The position numbers and the translations under genes are program-made. DNA of 64,000 nucleotides from NCBI GenBank assembly GCA_963596015.1, contig CAVBJS010000003.1, positions 31,689 through 95,688 of the forward strand. The letters are read 5' to 3'. This DNA is from CAG-791 sp963596015 (lineage in GTDB: Bacteria; Bacillota; Clostridia; Lachnospirales; Lachnospiraceae). Shown piece by piece: positions 18,447-26,668 of this stretch (its first letter is position 1; every line of letters begins with the position of its first letter). Below the pieces are notes generated by a model, which saw nothing but the letters and a program-made list of their open reading frames with translations, searched no databases and was not told the DNA's origin.

Positions 18447-18560
18447 TTAACGGCGGCGAAAAAGCTTACGGAGCGTGTTGATTACAATACCTATAGTTCC
18501 GAAATTTTTCCTATCCTGATCCATTGTGGGGTTAAGCGGTCCGAGCTTAGTTTCGTTCAT
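18447..18560 (-). CDS. Small basic peptide, 37 aa
   Basis: A 37-codon gene with AAAAGGAG eight bases before ATG 18560 and a terminator 27 bp after its stop. The product is hydrophilic at the start (MNETKLGPLNPTMDQD) and amphipathic-basic at the end (IVINTLRKLFRRR). No signal peptide is evident. The promoter module upstream is shared with the 34-aa membrane peptide genes, suggesting co-regulation. The C-terminal amphipathic cationic helix would suit a membrane-active or signalling peptide, but no family was recognised. Confidence 0.68.
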   Translation of the reverse strand: MNETKLGPLNPTMDQDRKNFGTIGIVINTLRKLFRRR

Positions 18561-18630
18561 TTTAGTATCTCCTTTTGGTTGTAATTTTGTTTTCCGCTCT
18601 CAGCGGCTTTGTTTGTTTTTTGTTGAGCCT

Positions 18631-18665
18631 ATCTTAACGCAGAGTATGTATGAGAAGCGTAACAC
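18631..18665 (-). promoter_or_regulatory. Shared promoter module, copy before 37-aa peptide gene
   Basis: Minus-strand TACGCTTCTCA then TACATACTCTG, an 11-bp direct repeat, followed by TAAGAT as -10 at the same distance as in the 18142 copy. It lies about 80 bp before the start of the 37-aa gene. Confidence 0.6.
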
Positions 18666-18738
18666 CCGTTCAGTTACAATGCAGTCACAGCATTCGTTGT
18701 GAATCGGCGAGCCACTCAATAAACAGACTGAAATAAAA

Positions 18739-18773
18739 GACGCAAGGCAATGCATGTATCATTGTCTTGCGTC
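18739..18773 (-). terminator. Terminator of the phosphoribosyltransferase gene
   Basis: A 14-bp stem GACGCAAGGCAATG/CATTGTCTTGCGTC with a T-rich run (TTTTATTT) on the minus strand, 14 bp after the stop codon. Confidence 0.8.
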
Positions 18774-18786
18774 TTTCCATTACCCT

Positions 18787-19353
18787 CTACAGGATCTCGT
18801 ATTCACCCTCTCCTGTTTTCTTAAACAGGGGAAGCTTTTGCAGAAATACAATATCACTTCTGTCTGCCGCATCTCCTTCTGCCAGAATAGCAGCTTTCTT
18901 TACCACATTAGCACCGGCGCTCTTCATCAGCTCTTCCAGTGCATGGAGTGATTCTCCGGTGGAGATCACATCGTCAATAAGGCATACATTTTTGCCTCTT
19001 ATCTTTTCCGCATCGGTTCCGTCTAATACCAGGTGCTGCTCTCCCTTGGTGGTAATGGAGTGAACAGAGACAGCGACGGTATCCCGCATGTAGGATTTCT
19101 CGCTCTTTCTGGCCACGATAAACTCTTTCTTTCCAAGCAGTCTGCTGATCTCATAGGAAAGGGCGATCCCCTTGGCTTCTGCCGTGACAATGACATCCAC
19201 CTCTCCTAACCGGGCGGCGATCTCCGGTGCGCAGGCCTGGATCAGCTCCGTGTCACTGATGACAACGAAACTGGCAAAAGCCAACTCTTCATTAATAGGA
19301 ATAAAAGGCAGTGTTCTCTCCACACCGCAAAGATTTAACTTGTAATTTTTCAT
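18787..19353 (-). CDS. Purine phosphoribosyltransferase (adenine/xanthine type)
   Basis: A 188-aa type I phosphoribosyltransferase that would join a purine base to PRPP in the cytoplasm. The PRPP loop VCLIDDVISTGES is intact near residues 120-132, and VTAEAKGIALSYEISR is the hood/base region of Apt/Xpt enzymes. ATG 19353 has GGAG seven bases upstream; the ATG four codons earlier overlaps that site. It follows an NCS2 permease on the same strand, an uptake-and-salvage pair; whether adenine or xanthine is preferred cannot be settled here. A 139-bp hairpin element has been inserted between the two genes. Confidence 0.88.
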   Translation of the reverse strand: MKNYKLNLCGVERTLPFIPINEELAFASFVVISDTELIQACAPEIAARLGEVDVIVTAEAKGIALSYEISRLLGKKEFIVARKSEKSYMRDTVAVSVHSITTKGEQHLVLDGTDAEKIRGKNVCLIDDVISTGESLHALEELMKSAGANVVKKAAILAEGDAADRSDIVFLQKLPLFKKTGEGEYEIL

Positions 19354-19510
19354 ACTGATCTCCATTCCGCAGGCGCTGTGCGCCGGAGGAATCGCAGCGC
19401 AAATTTCAGATTTGCGCTGTGCTCAGGGCTATTTGTGACGCCTGCGGCACAAATAGCTGTGCGAAGGATCTGCTATCGAGCAGATCCTTCGCACTGATCT
19501 CCATTCCGCA
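19354..19510 (-). repeat. Hairpin element bounded by an 18-bp direct repeat
   Basis: The sequence ACTGATCTCCATTCCGCA occurs at 19354-19371 and again at 19493-19510. Between lie three strong hairpins: CAGCGCAAAT/ATTTGCGCTG, GCTATTTGTG/CACAAATAGC and a long stem AAGGATCTGCT/AGCAGATCCTT. The direct repeat contains the downstream gene's ribosome-binding site. The middle hairpin recurs at 62158-62190 before GatD. The layout suggests insertion of a small non-coding element with target duplication. Confidence 0.7.
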
Positions 19511-19519
19511 CGATTTATC

Positions 19520-20578
19520 TTATAATCCCAGCAGCTTTGCTGCCACACCGGCGATCATTCCCAGGAAAGGATTGGTCACAGCGGTGACGACCATGGTGGT
19601 TCCGCCTACAGCTGCGTTCAGGCTGAAGGCAGTGGGTGCATCCAGAGCCACAGTCTTAAAGATACCCAGTACAAATAAGAAGCCTGCGATGGAAGAAGAA
19701 GGCACAAATCTGCCGATCTTCGGAAGAAGCTTAAATATAAGGATAAGACCGATGACAACCATCATGATGACGCCAGACCATACCGCATGAGGGGCATTGG
19801 CCGTAGCGGAAATGATAGCCTCTACCGGCGCACCGCCGAAGAAGGAGGATACCATATCTGCCAGAGAGGAGATCACTGTCAGCTGATCTACATTATAATT
19901 GCCACTGGTAGCCATACCGGCGGTGATGCCGCCGAAGGAAATGTTGGAGCCGATATTCAGGCACACCATACCCAGCGCACCCAGGATCACATTGGCATTG
20001 ATAGTGAATTTCTGCCTTTTAAAATTGTCATCCTCTACTACGATGTTGCTCTTTTCCTTCTGGAAAATGGCACTGACGATGCAGGATACCACTACAGAAA
20101 TTACGATAGTATAAACCAGGGTATTGGAACTGTTTCTGGTGATATAGTAAGTAACCAGCGCAGCAGCCAGAGAAGAACCGCCGGAAATGGCATCGCTCTT
20201 GATCATGTCAATGGCAGCCTTTGTCAGCACGATACCTACACCGGCCATCATGCCATATGCCACGTCATCACCGATAAAGTCCACGATCCTGGTCAGCAGT
20301 CCCAGGGCGCCGATCAGCGCCATAATGACACCGCCGATAAAGATCATGGTGCAGCGCTCGGATCTGTCCTTTCCGGCCGTTCCGGCATAGGTAATGGTCT
20401 CCGCCTGGAAAGAGATAGGAGCCACACTCTGGGTCACCGTATTACCTACCGCACCCACAAAGAATGCCAAAGCCGTGGGGACAGAGGCAAATCCAAAGGC
20501 CAGTGCCAACAGGCCCTGGGGCAGTCCGTTCAGCACCACACCCACAATGGCCAATGCATCAGTTACAATTGCGTTCAT
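19520..20578 (-). CDS. NCS2-type purine/xanthine permease
   Basis: A 352-aa integral membrane protein with about ten to eleven hydrophobic segments, resembling nucleobase:cation symporter-2 transporters; it is shorter than the usual 430 or so residues. Typical small-residue motifs are seen (FFVGAVGNTVTQSVAPISFQ near residues 40-60, SFGGITAGMAT near 225). ATG 20578 follows AAAGGA. It is upstream of the purine phosphoribosyltransferase and so likely imports its base. The leader holds a partial hairpin element (CGCAGATAGACTGCG, about 20594-20620). Confidence 0.82.
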   Translation of the reverse strand: MNAIVTDALAIVGVVLNGLPQGLLALAFGFASVPTALAFFVGAVGNTVTQSVAPISFQAETITYAGTAGKDRSERCTMIFIGGVIMALIGALGLLTRIVDFIGDDVAYGMMAGVGIVLTKAAIDMIKSDAISGGSSLAAALVTYYITRNSSNTLVYTIVISVVVSCIVSAIFQKEKSNIVVEDDNFKRQKFTINANVILGALGMVCLNIGSNISFGGITAGMATSGNYNVDQLTVISSLADMVSSFFGGAPVEAIISATANAPHAVWSGVIMMVVIGLILIFKLLPKIGRFVPSSSIAGFLFVLGIFKTVALDAPTAFSLNAAVGGTTMVVTAVTNPFLGMIAGVAAKLLGL

Positions 20579-20770
20579 TTTTTTTCCTTTCTTACCGCAG
20601 TCTATCTGCGCTGTGTGAAAACAACGATGTCGCAGATAGTGTAACATTGCACCCGGTACTCTGTAAATCGGTGAACCGCGGGGAATATCCCTGCATATGC
20701 CGATAAAACTATGCAGTTCTTACAACTGCGGGAAAACAATAACAACATTGCTGTTCGAACGCCGGCCGGC

Positions 20771-21388
20771 TTACGAAAATCTATCTCGCACCAGTTCTGC
20801 CAGTAATTTCGCTGTCATGTCGACGCCCAAAGCAGCGCTGTTGACCATCAGATCCATATGATTCATATCGTTCGGCAGATAGCCTGCATATCTCATATGG
20901 TAGGCATCTCTCGCCTTGTCCACCTCGCGTATCATGCGCTTTGCCGCCTTTGTATCCATGCCAAGATCGTTGACGCAGTTAACGATACGATCTTCGTAGG
21001 GCGCATAGATAAAAATTTTAATCAGATGATCCATATCCTCCAGGATCGCATCTGCACATCTGCCTACAATGATGCAGGATTCCTGTGTAGCCAGTTTTTT
21101 GATCATCTCACTCTCTGTCTTAAACAAAGCATCCTGCGTCGCCGTAATCCCACTGCCAAGGGGAAAGCTCATGAACAGATATTTTGCAGATTCTTCCAGA
21201 TCGCTTGCTTCCTCAAGCGGAATGTTATGGACCTTGGACGCCTCCTCCACAATATCCCTGTCGTAGCATTCAATTTCCAGCAGCTCTGCCAGCTTCTTTG
21301 CGATCGGCCTTCCCAGACTTCCGAATTGTCTTGAAATCGAAATCACATATGACAGTATATCCTCACTTACAACTTTAAACGGCGTCAT
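20771..21388 (-). CDS. Cytidylate-kinase-like protein (copy 1)
   Basis: A 205-aa member of the cytidylate-kinase-like group of P-loop proteins: glycine-rich ISRQFGSLGRPIAKKLAE near the start, then YDRDIVEEASK, CIIVGRCADAIL and RMIREVDKARDAYHMRYAGY. It is a paralogue of the gene at 45968. Substrate is unknown; these proteins need not be CMP kinases. The start is uncertain: ATG 21388 has no clear ribosome-binding site, and a GTG at the YVISIS segment would align with the paralogue's start. A stand-alone gene. Confidence 0.8.
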   Translation of the reverse strand: MTPFKVVSEDILSYVISISRQFGSLGRPIAKKLAELLEIECYDRDIVEEASKVHNIPLEEASDLEESAKYLFMSFPLGSGITATQDALFKTESEMIKKLATQESCIIVGRCADAILEDMDHLIKIFIYAPYEDRIVNCVNDLGMDTKAAKRMIREVDKARDAYHMRYAGYLPNDMNHMDLMVNSAALGVDMTAKLLAELVRDRFS

Positions 21389-21683
21389 TCTGCACTTGAC
21401 TATCAGACACCGGCTGAATGCTACTATCCAGCAATGCTGTTGCCATATGTAGCTTAGCATAAATGGAACAGGGAAGAGCTTCACTACTTTCCCAACGTTC
21501 CCTGTAACTTATCAACCATATCAGTTCATTATAAAAATCTCAAATTTTTGTCTTGACAACTGAACCACTATACTGATTTATTTCTAACCAGTGATAAAGA
21601 TTTCCTTTCCTCTGTCATAAAAGCGGTGTATCATGCCCGATCATCTCTGATATCCCTCTTGTTTTCCTTGTTTTTTACCTTCA

Positions 21684-21689
21684 TATAAT
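21684..21689 (+). promoter_or_regulatory. -10 box for the antitoxin RNA
   Basis: A perfect TATAAT ends 17 bp before the first antitoxin repeat. TTGTTT 19 bp upstream is the best -35. Placement suits constitutive transcription of the repeats. Confidence 0.55.
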
Positions 21690-21706
21690 TTATACTGACC
21701 ACACAA

Positions 21707-21837
21707 GCGAGATATCGCTTTAACAGTGAGCGTTTCGCCGCTCTTAAGTAGCGAGATTTATGAGTGAGCATATCGCGGCTCTGAATGCGAGATTTACAAA
21801 GTGAGCATATCGCAGCTCTGAATGCGAGATTTAACAA
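21707..21837 (+). ncRNA. Type III antitoxin RNA: three pseudoknot repeats
   Basis: Three tandem units begin GCGAGAT at 21707, 21751 and 21787 (44, 36 and 37 nt), plus a partial fourth at 21824. In each, GAGC pairs with GCTC to make a hairpin whose 8-nt loop contains TCGC, which can pair with the GCGA that starts the unit: an H-type pseudoknot preserved in all three copies. A terminator follows and then the toxin gene. This is the ToxI arrangement, where the toxin itself cuts the repeats into inhibitory RNAs. Confidence 0.87.
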
Positions 21838-21840
21838 GGC

Positions 21841-21865
21841 AGGGACAGGCTTTATGCCTGTCCCT
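21841..21865 (+). terminator. Terminator between antitoxin repeats and toxin
   Basis: Perfect 10-bp stem AGGGACAGGC/GCCTGTCCCT with TTTAT loop. In ToxIN loci a leaky terminator here sets the antitoxin:toxin ratio. Confidence 0.85.
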
Positions 21866-21887
21866 ACATTATTTTCAAGGAGAACTC

Positions 21888-22490
21888 ATATCCTCAATCA
21901 GACTGTATACAATTGGCAATTCATCTATAGAGTATATTTCTCAGTCTCAAGAGCATATCTTCCATAATCCCAAAGCTGGAAAACATTCACGCAAATATAT
22001 CGACATTCTGCTTACTGTGAATACAAAAAATTATTTCGCGTCCCTGTCATCTTTCAAAGAAAAGCACAAACATCTACAGGAAACAACCAACTTTATCAAA
22101 CTGAAAGAATATGCTGTAATCAATCTCAACAACATGTTTCCGGCTTCTCAGGAAGTATGCCATCCGTTCGATATCAGTAAGATAGGCAGCAGCACTTACA
22201 AGGACCTTCTTCAGGCTGAATATCGAGTGATCCGCATGCGGCAAAAAGAAATTCTACGCAACGCCAAGGCTGTATACGACATCAAAACTCGCACCGGCAC
22301 GGAATCCAAACTAGCAAAACGATGTAATGATTTCCTTGTTCTCAAGAAACTCTGTGACGAATACGAGAAATACCCCCTCAAAAAACAGCAGCCGCAAGAT
22401 CCTACTCCTGCGGCTGCTGTTCTGTCTTTACAGATAATACACGTAATACACGCTTATTCTGTTTCTACCACTTCTATTACTTCTTTTTAG
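21888..22490 (+). CDS. ToxN/AbiQ-like type III toxin (endoribonuclease), possibly decayed
   Basis: About 200 codons. The core pattern KYIDILLTVNTKNYFASLSS then FKEKHK, NLNNMFPAS, SSTYKDLLQAEYRVIR and ILRNAKAVYD fits ToxN/AbiQ nucleases, including the Ser-Ser-x-Lys around the active site. Two oddities: AAGGAG is followed at the right spacing by ATA (21888), not ATG, and no ATG/GTG/TTG start near it is in frame; an in-frame ATG at 21822 lies inside the antitoxin repeats and is unlikely. At the 3' end the frame runs past the usual family end (CDEYEKY) into the convergent symporter's terminator hairpin, adding about 35 unrelated residues. The toxin may be weakened or inactive. Confidence 0.8.
   Translation: MSSIRLYTIGNSSIEYISQSQEHIFHNPKAGKHSRKYIDILLTVNTKNYFASLSSFKEKHKHLQETTNFIKLKEYAVINLNNMFPASQEVCHPFDISKIGSSTYKDLLQAEYRVIRMRQKEILRNAKAVYDIKTRTGTESKLAKRCNDFLVLKKLCDEYEKYPLKKQQPQDPTPAAAVLSLQIIHVIHAYSVSTTSITSF
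22378..22420 (-). terminator. Terminator of the sodium:solute symporter gene
   Basis: ACAGCAGCCGCA/TGCGGCTGCTGT stem followed on the minus strand by TTTTTTG. It lies inside the 3' extension of the toxin frame. Confidence 0.8.
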
Positions 22491-22522
22491 TTATACTATT
22501 TCTGCCACCTCTACGGTTTCCA

Positions 22523-23965
22523 CTACTTCTCCGCCATCTTCCGAACCCGGTTCTCTTCCTGTCCCTTTTTGTCATTCAGGCTGACTACTACCAGGAATAC
22601 CAGAGACACTGCATAGGCGATCAGCAGAGATAAGTCGGTATTCATCAGTCCGCTTAAGGGGCCTACCGGGATGCCGATGAGGAAGGAGATGACACCTACG
22701 ATACCGCCGGCGATGGCTGCGGCGAAAGCACCTTTTCTGGTGGCTTTATCCCACAGCAGGCCGCCCAGCAACGGGATCAGGAGGGAGCCCATGTAAGGAT
22801 AGTTAAAGATAATCATGGCATCTAAGATGTCGGTCATCTTGAAAGCAAAGATGATGCCCACAATGGAACCGATCAGCACGGTGGCCTGGGAGATCAGCTT
22901 GGAATGAGGCAGGGAATCCATATCCTCTACTTCCGGATGAAGGACCTTGTTGTACAGGTCTCTTGCAAAGGAAGAGCCCAGGGAAAGGATCACGCAGTTG
23001 GCACTGGACATAGCTGCGGAAAGGATGGCTGCGATAACGATGCCGGCCAGGAAGGGGGGCAGTACGTTGATGGTTGTGATGGTAAAGATGCCGTCCTCTA
23101 CGCCGGGGAACAGTCTTGCTGCCATAACGCCGATGGCAGAGCACATGGAACCGATGACGATAACGATGATACCGCCGTAGATACAGCCTTTCTGTGCTGT
23201 CTTCACGTCCTTGGCAGACTGGATCCTGGAGTATGCGTCATAGGACATAGAGATGGACAGGAAGAAGGGCAGTACCAGATAGATAAATCTGGTCAGCATA
23301 CCGTCGGGCATAAAGGGAGTATTGAATACTGCTGCCATAGAGCCGCCGTCTGCCGTATACTTCAGGGCTGTAGCAATGGTCAGGATCGGAATACCGATCA
23401 TGATAATGGTGGTCTGTACTACGTCTGTCAGTACCACGCCCCACATACCGCCGATGGTGCAGTAGATCAGGATAACCACCGCGGTGATGATGACAGCCAC
23501 GTTAAAGGGCACACCGAAACCGGACAGGATACTGCCGCAAGCTAACATCTGGGCGATAAAGATACCCAGCAGGCTGGGCACGTTGGAGAGCCAGGCCCAG
23601 AAGCGGATGCCTCTGCTCTCTCCATATCTCTGGGCAAAGAAGTCCAGGGGCACATAACTTTCCTTGGCTCTTAACTTCTTGCAGGCCAGCACGCCGGCCA
23701 GGATCAGACCGCCGCCGCAGCCGATGGAATAATAGATACCGGGCCACATACCCAGGTTATAGCCGTTGGTGGCGCCGCTTAATACGATACCTACGCCGAT
23801 CTGTACCGCCGCCATGGTCAGTGCCGTCATAGGCACATTCAGGTTACGGCCCGCTACCAGATAGTCTGACGTCTTTCTGTTCCTGGCTGCTGCATAGACA
23901 CCTACGCCTATCATCAGCAGGAAGTAAATGACGCAGAAAATAATGATGATCGTGTTTTGACTCAT
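22523..23965 (-). CDS. Sodium:solute symporter (SSS family)
   Basis: A 480-aa membrane protein with about 13 hydrophobic segments of the SSS/LeuT-fold type. Family features: RKTSDYLVAGRNLN after the first helix, the long GATNGYNLGMWPGIYYSIGC region, and ILSAAMSSANCVILSLGSSF in the Na+-site helix. Substrate cannot be read from sequence. GGGGGAG precedes ATG 23965. It follows the ferredoxin and flavoprotein genes on the same strand after 230 bp holding an 11-bp tandem repeat, so it probably imports the substrate that this flavoprotein reduces; that link is inference. Confidence 0.9.
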   Translation of the reverse strand: MSQNTIIIIFCVIYFLLMIGVGVYAAARNRKTSDYLVAGRNLNVPMTALTMAAVQIGVGIVLSGATNGYNLGMWPGIYYSIGCGGGLILAGVLACKKLRAKESYVPLDFFAQRYGESRGIRFWAWLSNVPSLLGIFIAQMLACGSILSGFGVPFNVAVIITAVVILIYCTIGGMWGVVLTDVVQTTIIMIGIPILTIATALKYTADGGSMAAVFNTPFMPDGMLTRFIYLVLPFFLSISMSYDAYSRIQSAKDVKTAQKGCIYGGIIVIVIGSMCSAIGVMAARLFPGVEDGIFTITTINVLPPFLAGIVIAAILSAAMSSANCVILSLGSSFARDLYNKVLHPEVEDMDSLPHSKLISQATVLIGSIVGIIFAFKMTDILDAMIIFNYPYMGSLLIPLLGGLLWDKATRKGAFAAAIAGGIVGVISFLIGIPVGPLSGLMNTDLSLLIAYAVSLVFLVVVSLNDKKGQEENRVRKMAEK

Positions 23966-24035
23966 TTTCTTGCTCCCCCTCTTTTCTCCGTTTTATTCTA
24001 TCTCTGTTTTCTTACTGCCATTTTCATCTTTGTCT

Positions 24036-24121
24036 TTACTAAGACTTTGTTTTGGCTTTATTTCAACTTTATTTTGGCTTTATTTTGACTTTATCTTAAC
24101 TTTATTTCGACTTTATTTTCG
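24036..24121 (-). repeat. About eight 11-bp tandem repeats before the symporter
   Basis: Minus-strand units of the type AAATAAAGTCA repeat with 11-bp period, one helical turn, in the leader of the symporter gene. Sequence is A-rich and could bend DNA or bind a regulator. Confidence 0.7.
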
Positions 24122-24197
24122 TCCTTATTCTCAGTCCGCAAACGCCCATTGCACCCATTGATATCCGTCTCCAACAAAGCAGTTACTTCCTGCCTTA

Positions 24198-24485
24198 TCA
24201 GGTATCCTCTCTCTTCACCGGCACGAACTTCGTCCGATTCATCAGCGGGTGTTCTAAGTGAATGGCCCCGGGAACGGGACAATCCATGACGCAGCTGCCG
24301 CAGTAGATACATTCTCCCGGATACATGACGATGGGATGCTCTCCCTTATTGACACTGGGGATCAGCACGTCCATCTGACAGGCCTGGGCGCAGCGGCCGC
24401 AGCCGATACATTTATCCGCATCATAGGTGATGGGTCTGGCGCTGCAGGGCACCACGCCGGCATACAGTTCAGAAGCTTTATTCAT
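24198..24485 (-). CDS. 4Fe-4S ferredoxin subunit
   Basis: A 95-aa small electron carrier with two cluster motifs: CIGCGRCAQAC near residues 26-36 and CIYCGSCVMDC near 58-68, each followed later by Pro as in 2[4Fe-4S] ferredoxins. It resembles the beta subunit of adenylylsulfate-reductase-like pairs. ATG 24485 overlaps the flavoprotein stop by 8 bp, so the two are made together and probably form a complex, with this subunit feeding electrons to FAD. Confidence 0.88.
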   Translation of the reverse strand: MNKASELYAGVVPCSARPITYDADKCIGCGRCAQACQMDVLIPSVNKGEHPIVMYPGECIYCGSCVMDCPVPGAIHLEHPLMNRTKFVPVKREDT

Positions 24486-26442
24486 AGTACTTAGGCGCCT
24501 CCTCTCTGATATAGTCCTGGTTATATTTCTCATACATTTCTTCTACATCGCCGAAATAGTCATGAGGGATCTCCCCGCGAACGGCCTGTCCGTCCACCTG
24601 ACGGATGGTAATGTACTTGCGGTCCTCCTGGGGATCCATCTGAGGATAGTCACTCCTCTGGAAGGAAAGAGGCGCCGAGCTGGACTTACGCATTCTGCAA
24701 GCCTCCAGGATCATCTTGGATACCTCCAGGATATCCAGCACCTCGTGGGTACGCATCAGATCATGAGGATTCTCACAGTGGAGTCTGGGCACGATATCCT
24801 GCTCGTAGCTGTGCAGCAGATCCAGACCTTCCTTTAAAAGTTCCTCGCACTTGATCTCGGCGCAGTAGTTCTGCATGCACTTGGAAATGGCGAAATTCAG
24901 TTCTTTCCAGTTCACATCTCCCTCATTGGTAAGAGGTGCCAACAGTCTCTCCATCTCCTTATCTGCCTGCGCTCTGTCATACTCAAACAGCTCCGTGCGA
25001 TCTGCATGGGCCGCTGCCTTTCGACCGGCATAGTAGCCTGTAGCGGAAGCGGCGCCGCCGCAGTCCATGGCATACAGCTGGTCACCCGCCGCAAAAACGC
25101 CTTCGATATTGGTCATCAGGTTCCAGTCGGTAATGATGCCGCCCGGGGCTCCGAAAAGCTGTCTCTCCTGCCCCAGGAAATTAGCGGACTGCCAGCCGGT
25201 TCCGTAGCTTTGGAGCATATACTTTTCCGGATCAAAGCCTTTTTCCGTATAGTATTGCAGTACCGGGATCTTGGTGCGGCCTTCCTCGCCTACCATCATG
25301 CCCCAGATCACCTTGCGCTCGCTCTCGGGCATACGGCTCAGATCGGCGTAAAAAGGAAGCTTATAGCCTCTCTTGTCCAGTTCCGCAAAGGACATGGTCT
25401 CCGGTCCTCTGTACTCGTACTTAGGCTCGTCGATGACACCGCCCTTTAAAAAGAACTTCTGTCCCGGCGCGGGATGGAAGCGGTCTCTGACATCCTTTAA
25501 TTCCTTGCCATCCCGGTCCAGATAGGGAATCTCCACGCCTCTGGCATCCACCATGGTGGCACCGTACCAGGTATTGTGGTTATTACCGGTGCTGTAGGGC
25601 GGAAAGCTGCGGCCGGCGGCAGAAAACTCGCCCCGCACAGACTTTTCCATCATGGTAAATTCCATGCCTGCCCGGTAGCCCATGGCATGACCACTGCCGA
25701 TGCTGTTCATGGGCCGGAATTCACAAAGGCCCGGCAGATCGGCATTAAAAAGCCAGACTCTGGCAGGTCTGGACATGGCCATCACCGTCGATTTGGCACT
25801 GATCGTATAGAATTTGCCGGTATGCACATCCATGGCACAGGCACCGATACCGATGATCTTCTCTGTGCCGTCTTCCTTCTTTTCCTTCTTCGTCAGCAGG
25901 GCGGTGGCCTCCGTGCGGTCTAACACCTTGACTCCCAGCCTCAGACATTCTTTATAAAGAAGGGGTTTAAAACCGCTGCCCCAGATCCGCAGCGTATAGC
26001 AATTGGTGTAATCGTAGGCGAACATGAGCTTGGTCTTCTCATCCCGGAAGTCCGCGCCGACGAATTCATCCTCCGTATCCCGGATCTTACCGCCGAAGCT
26101 CTCTATATCCAGCAGTCTGTCCCAGCCCTCACGACATTCGATGTAGTGAGCGATGCCGTTGCTGTAATGATCCTGCTCATCGATATACGCCTCTGCCACT
26201 TCCTTGGGCGTCACCTTACAGCACGGATTGGTACAGGCGGATTCCCAGTGGTCGAATCCGCTGCCTGCGGAGCCGGCCCGGGCCGTGGTTCCTTTTTCTA
26301 CCAGCATTACGCTTTTGCCGGCTCTGGCTGCCGCGATAGCCGCGAAGCTTCCTGCCAGACCGCCGCCCAATACCAGCACGTCACAGGAGAGATGCTCCTG
26401 TTGTCCGATTTCATTGGCATATGGCCATTTATATTCCTGCAT
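24478..26442 (-). CDS. FAD-dependent reductase, fumarate reductase/AprA-like alpha subunit
   Basis: A 654-aa cytoplasmic flavoprotein. The FAD Rossmann motif VLGGGLAGSFAA sits near residues 24-35, VEKGTTARAGSAGSG binds the flavin, and the second FAD segment reads GVFAAGDQLYAMDCGGA near residue 480. There is no export signal and no FMN-binding domain, unlike secreted organic-acid reductases. Paired with a 2[4Fe-4S] ferredoxin it resembles AprAB, but no sulfate-activation or sulfite-reductase gene is near. ATG 26442 is preceded by GGGAG. A good promoter lies about 230 bp upstream. Likely reduces an imported organic acid; substrate unknown. Confidence 0.82.
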   Translation of the reverse strand: MQEYKWPYANEIGQQEHLSCDVLVLGGGLAGSFAAIAAARAGKSVMLVEKGTTARAGSAGSGFDHWESACTNPCCKVTPKEVAEAYIDEQDHYSNGIAHYIECREGWDRLLDIESFGGKIRDTEDEFVGADFRDEKTKLMFAYDYTNCYTLRIWGSGFKPLLYKECLRLGVKVLDRTEATALLTKKEKKEDGTEKIIGIGACAMDVHTGKFYTISAKSTVMAMSRPARVWLFNADLPGLCEFRPMNSIGSGHAMGYRAGMEFTMMEKSVRGEFSAAGRSFPPYSTGNNHNTWYGATMVDARGVEIPYLDRDGKELKDVRDRFHPAPGQKFFLKGGVIDEPKYEYRGPETMSFAELDKRGYKLPFYADLSRMPESERKVIWGMMVGEEGRTKIPVLQYYTEKGFDPEKYMLQSYGTGWQSANFLGQERQLFGAPGGIITDWNLMTNIEGVFAAGDQLYAMDCGGAASATGYYAGRKAAAHADRTELFEYDRAQADKEMERLLAPLTNEGDVNWKELNFAISKCMQNYCAEIKCEELLKEGLDLLHSYEQDIVPRLHCENPHDLMRTHEVLDILEVSKMILEACRMRKSSSAPLSFQRSDYPQMDPQEDRKYITIRQVDGQAVRGEIPHDYFGDVEEMYEKYNQDYIREEAPKYYE

Positions 26443-26512
26443 TTCCTTCTCCCTTATCCGGTCCTGTAAAATAGGGTACTGCGGGGGGTACACAAATCTG
26501 CCGTTTCTGTTC

Positions 26513-26584
26513 AACTGCTATGTCTGTTGAAAACGCTATATCTATTGAGACTGCTGTGTCTATCGAAGCTTTCGTGTCCGTTAC
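26513..26584 (-). repeat. Four 18-bp tandem repeats in flavoprotein leader
   Basis: Units of the type AACTGCTATGTCTGTTGA recur at 26513, 26531, 26549 and 26567 with exact 18-bp period and growing divergence. They lie between the promoter at 26669 and the start codon. Confidence 0.6.
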
Positions 26585-26668
26585 GATCACAGCAACGCCG
26601 CCGGCAAAAGTTTGCTTTTTCAGATCAACTCTTCACCGCTTTAACGCCCAAAATCACCGGATTCTTCT

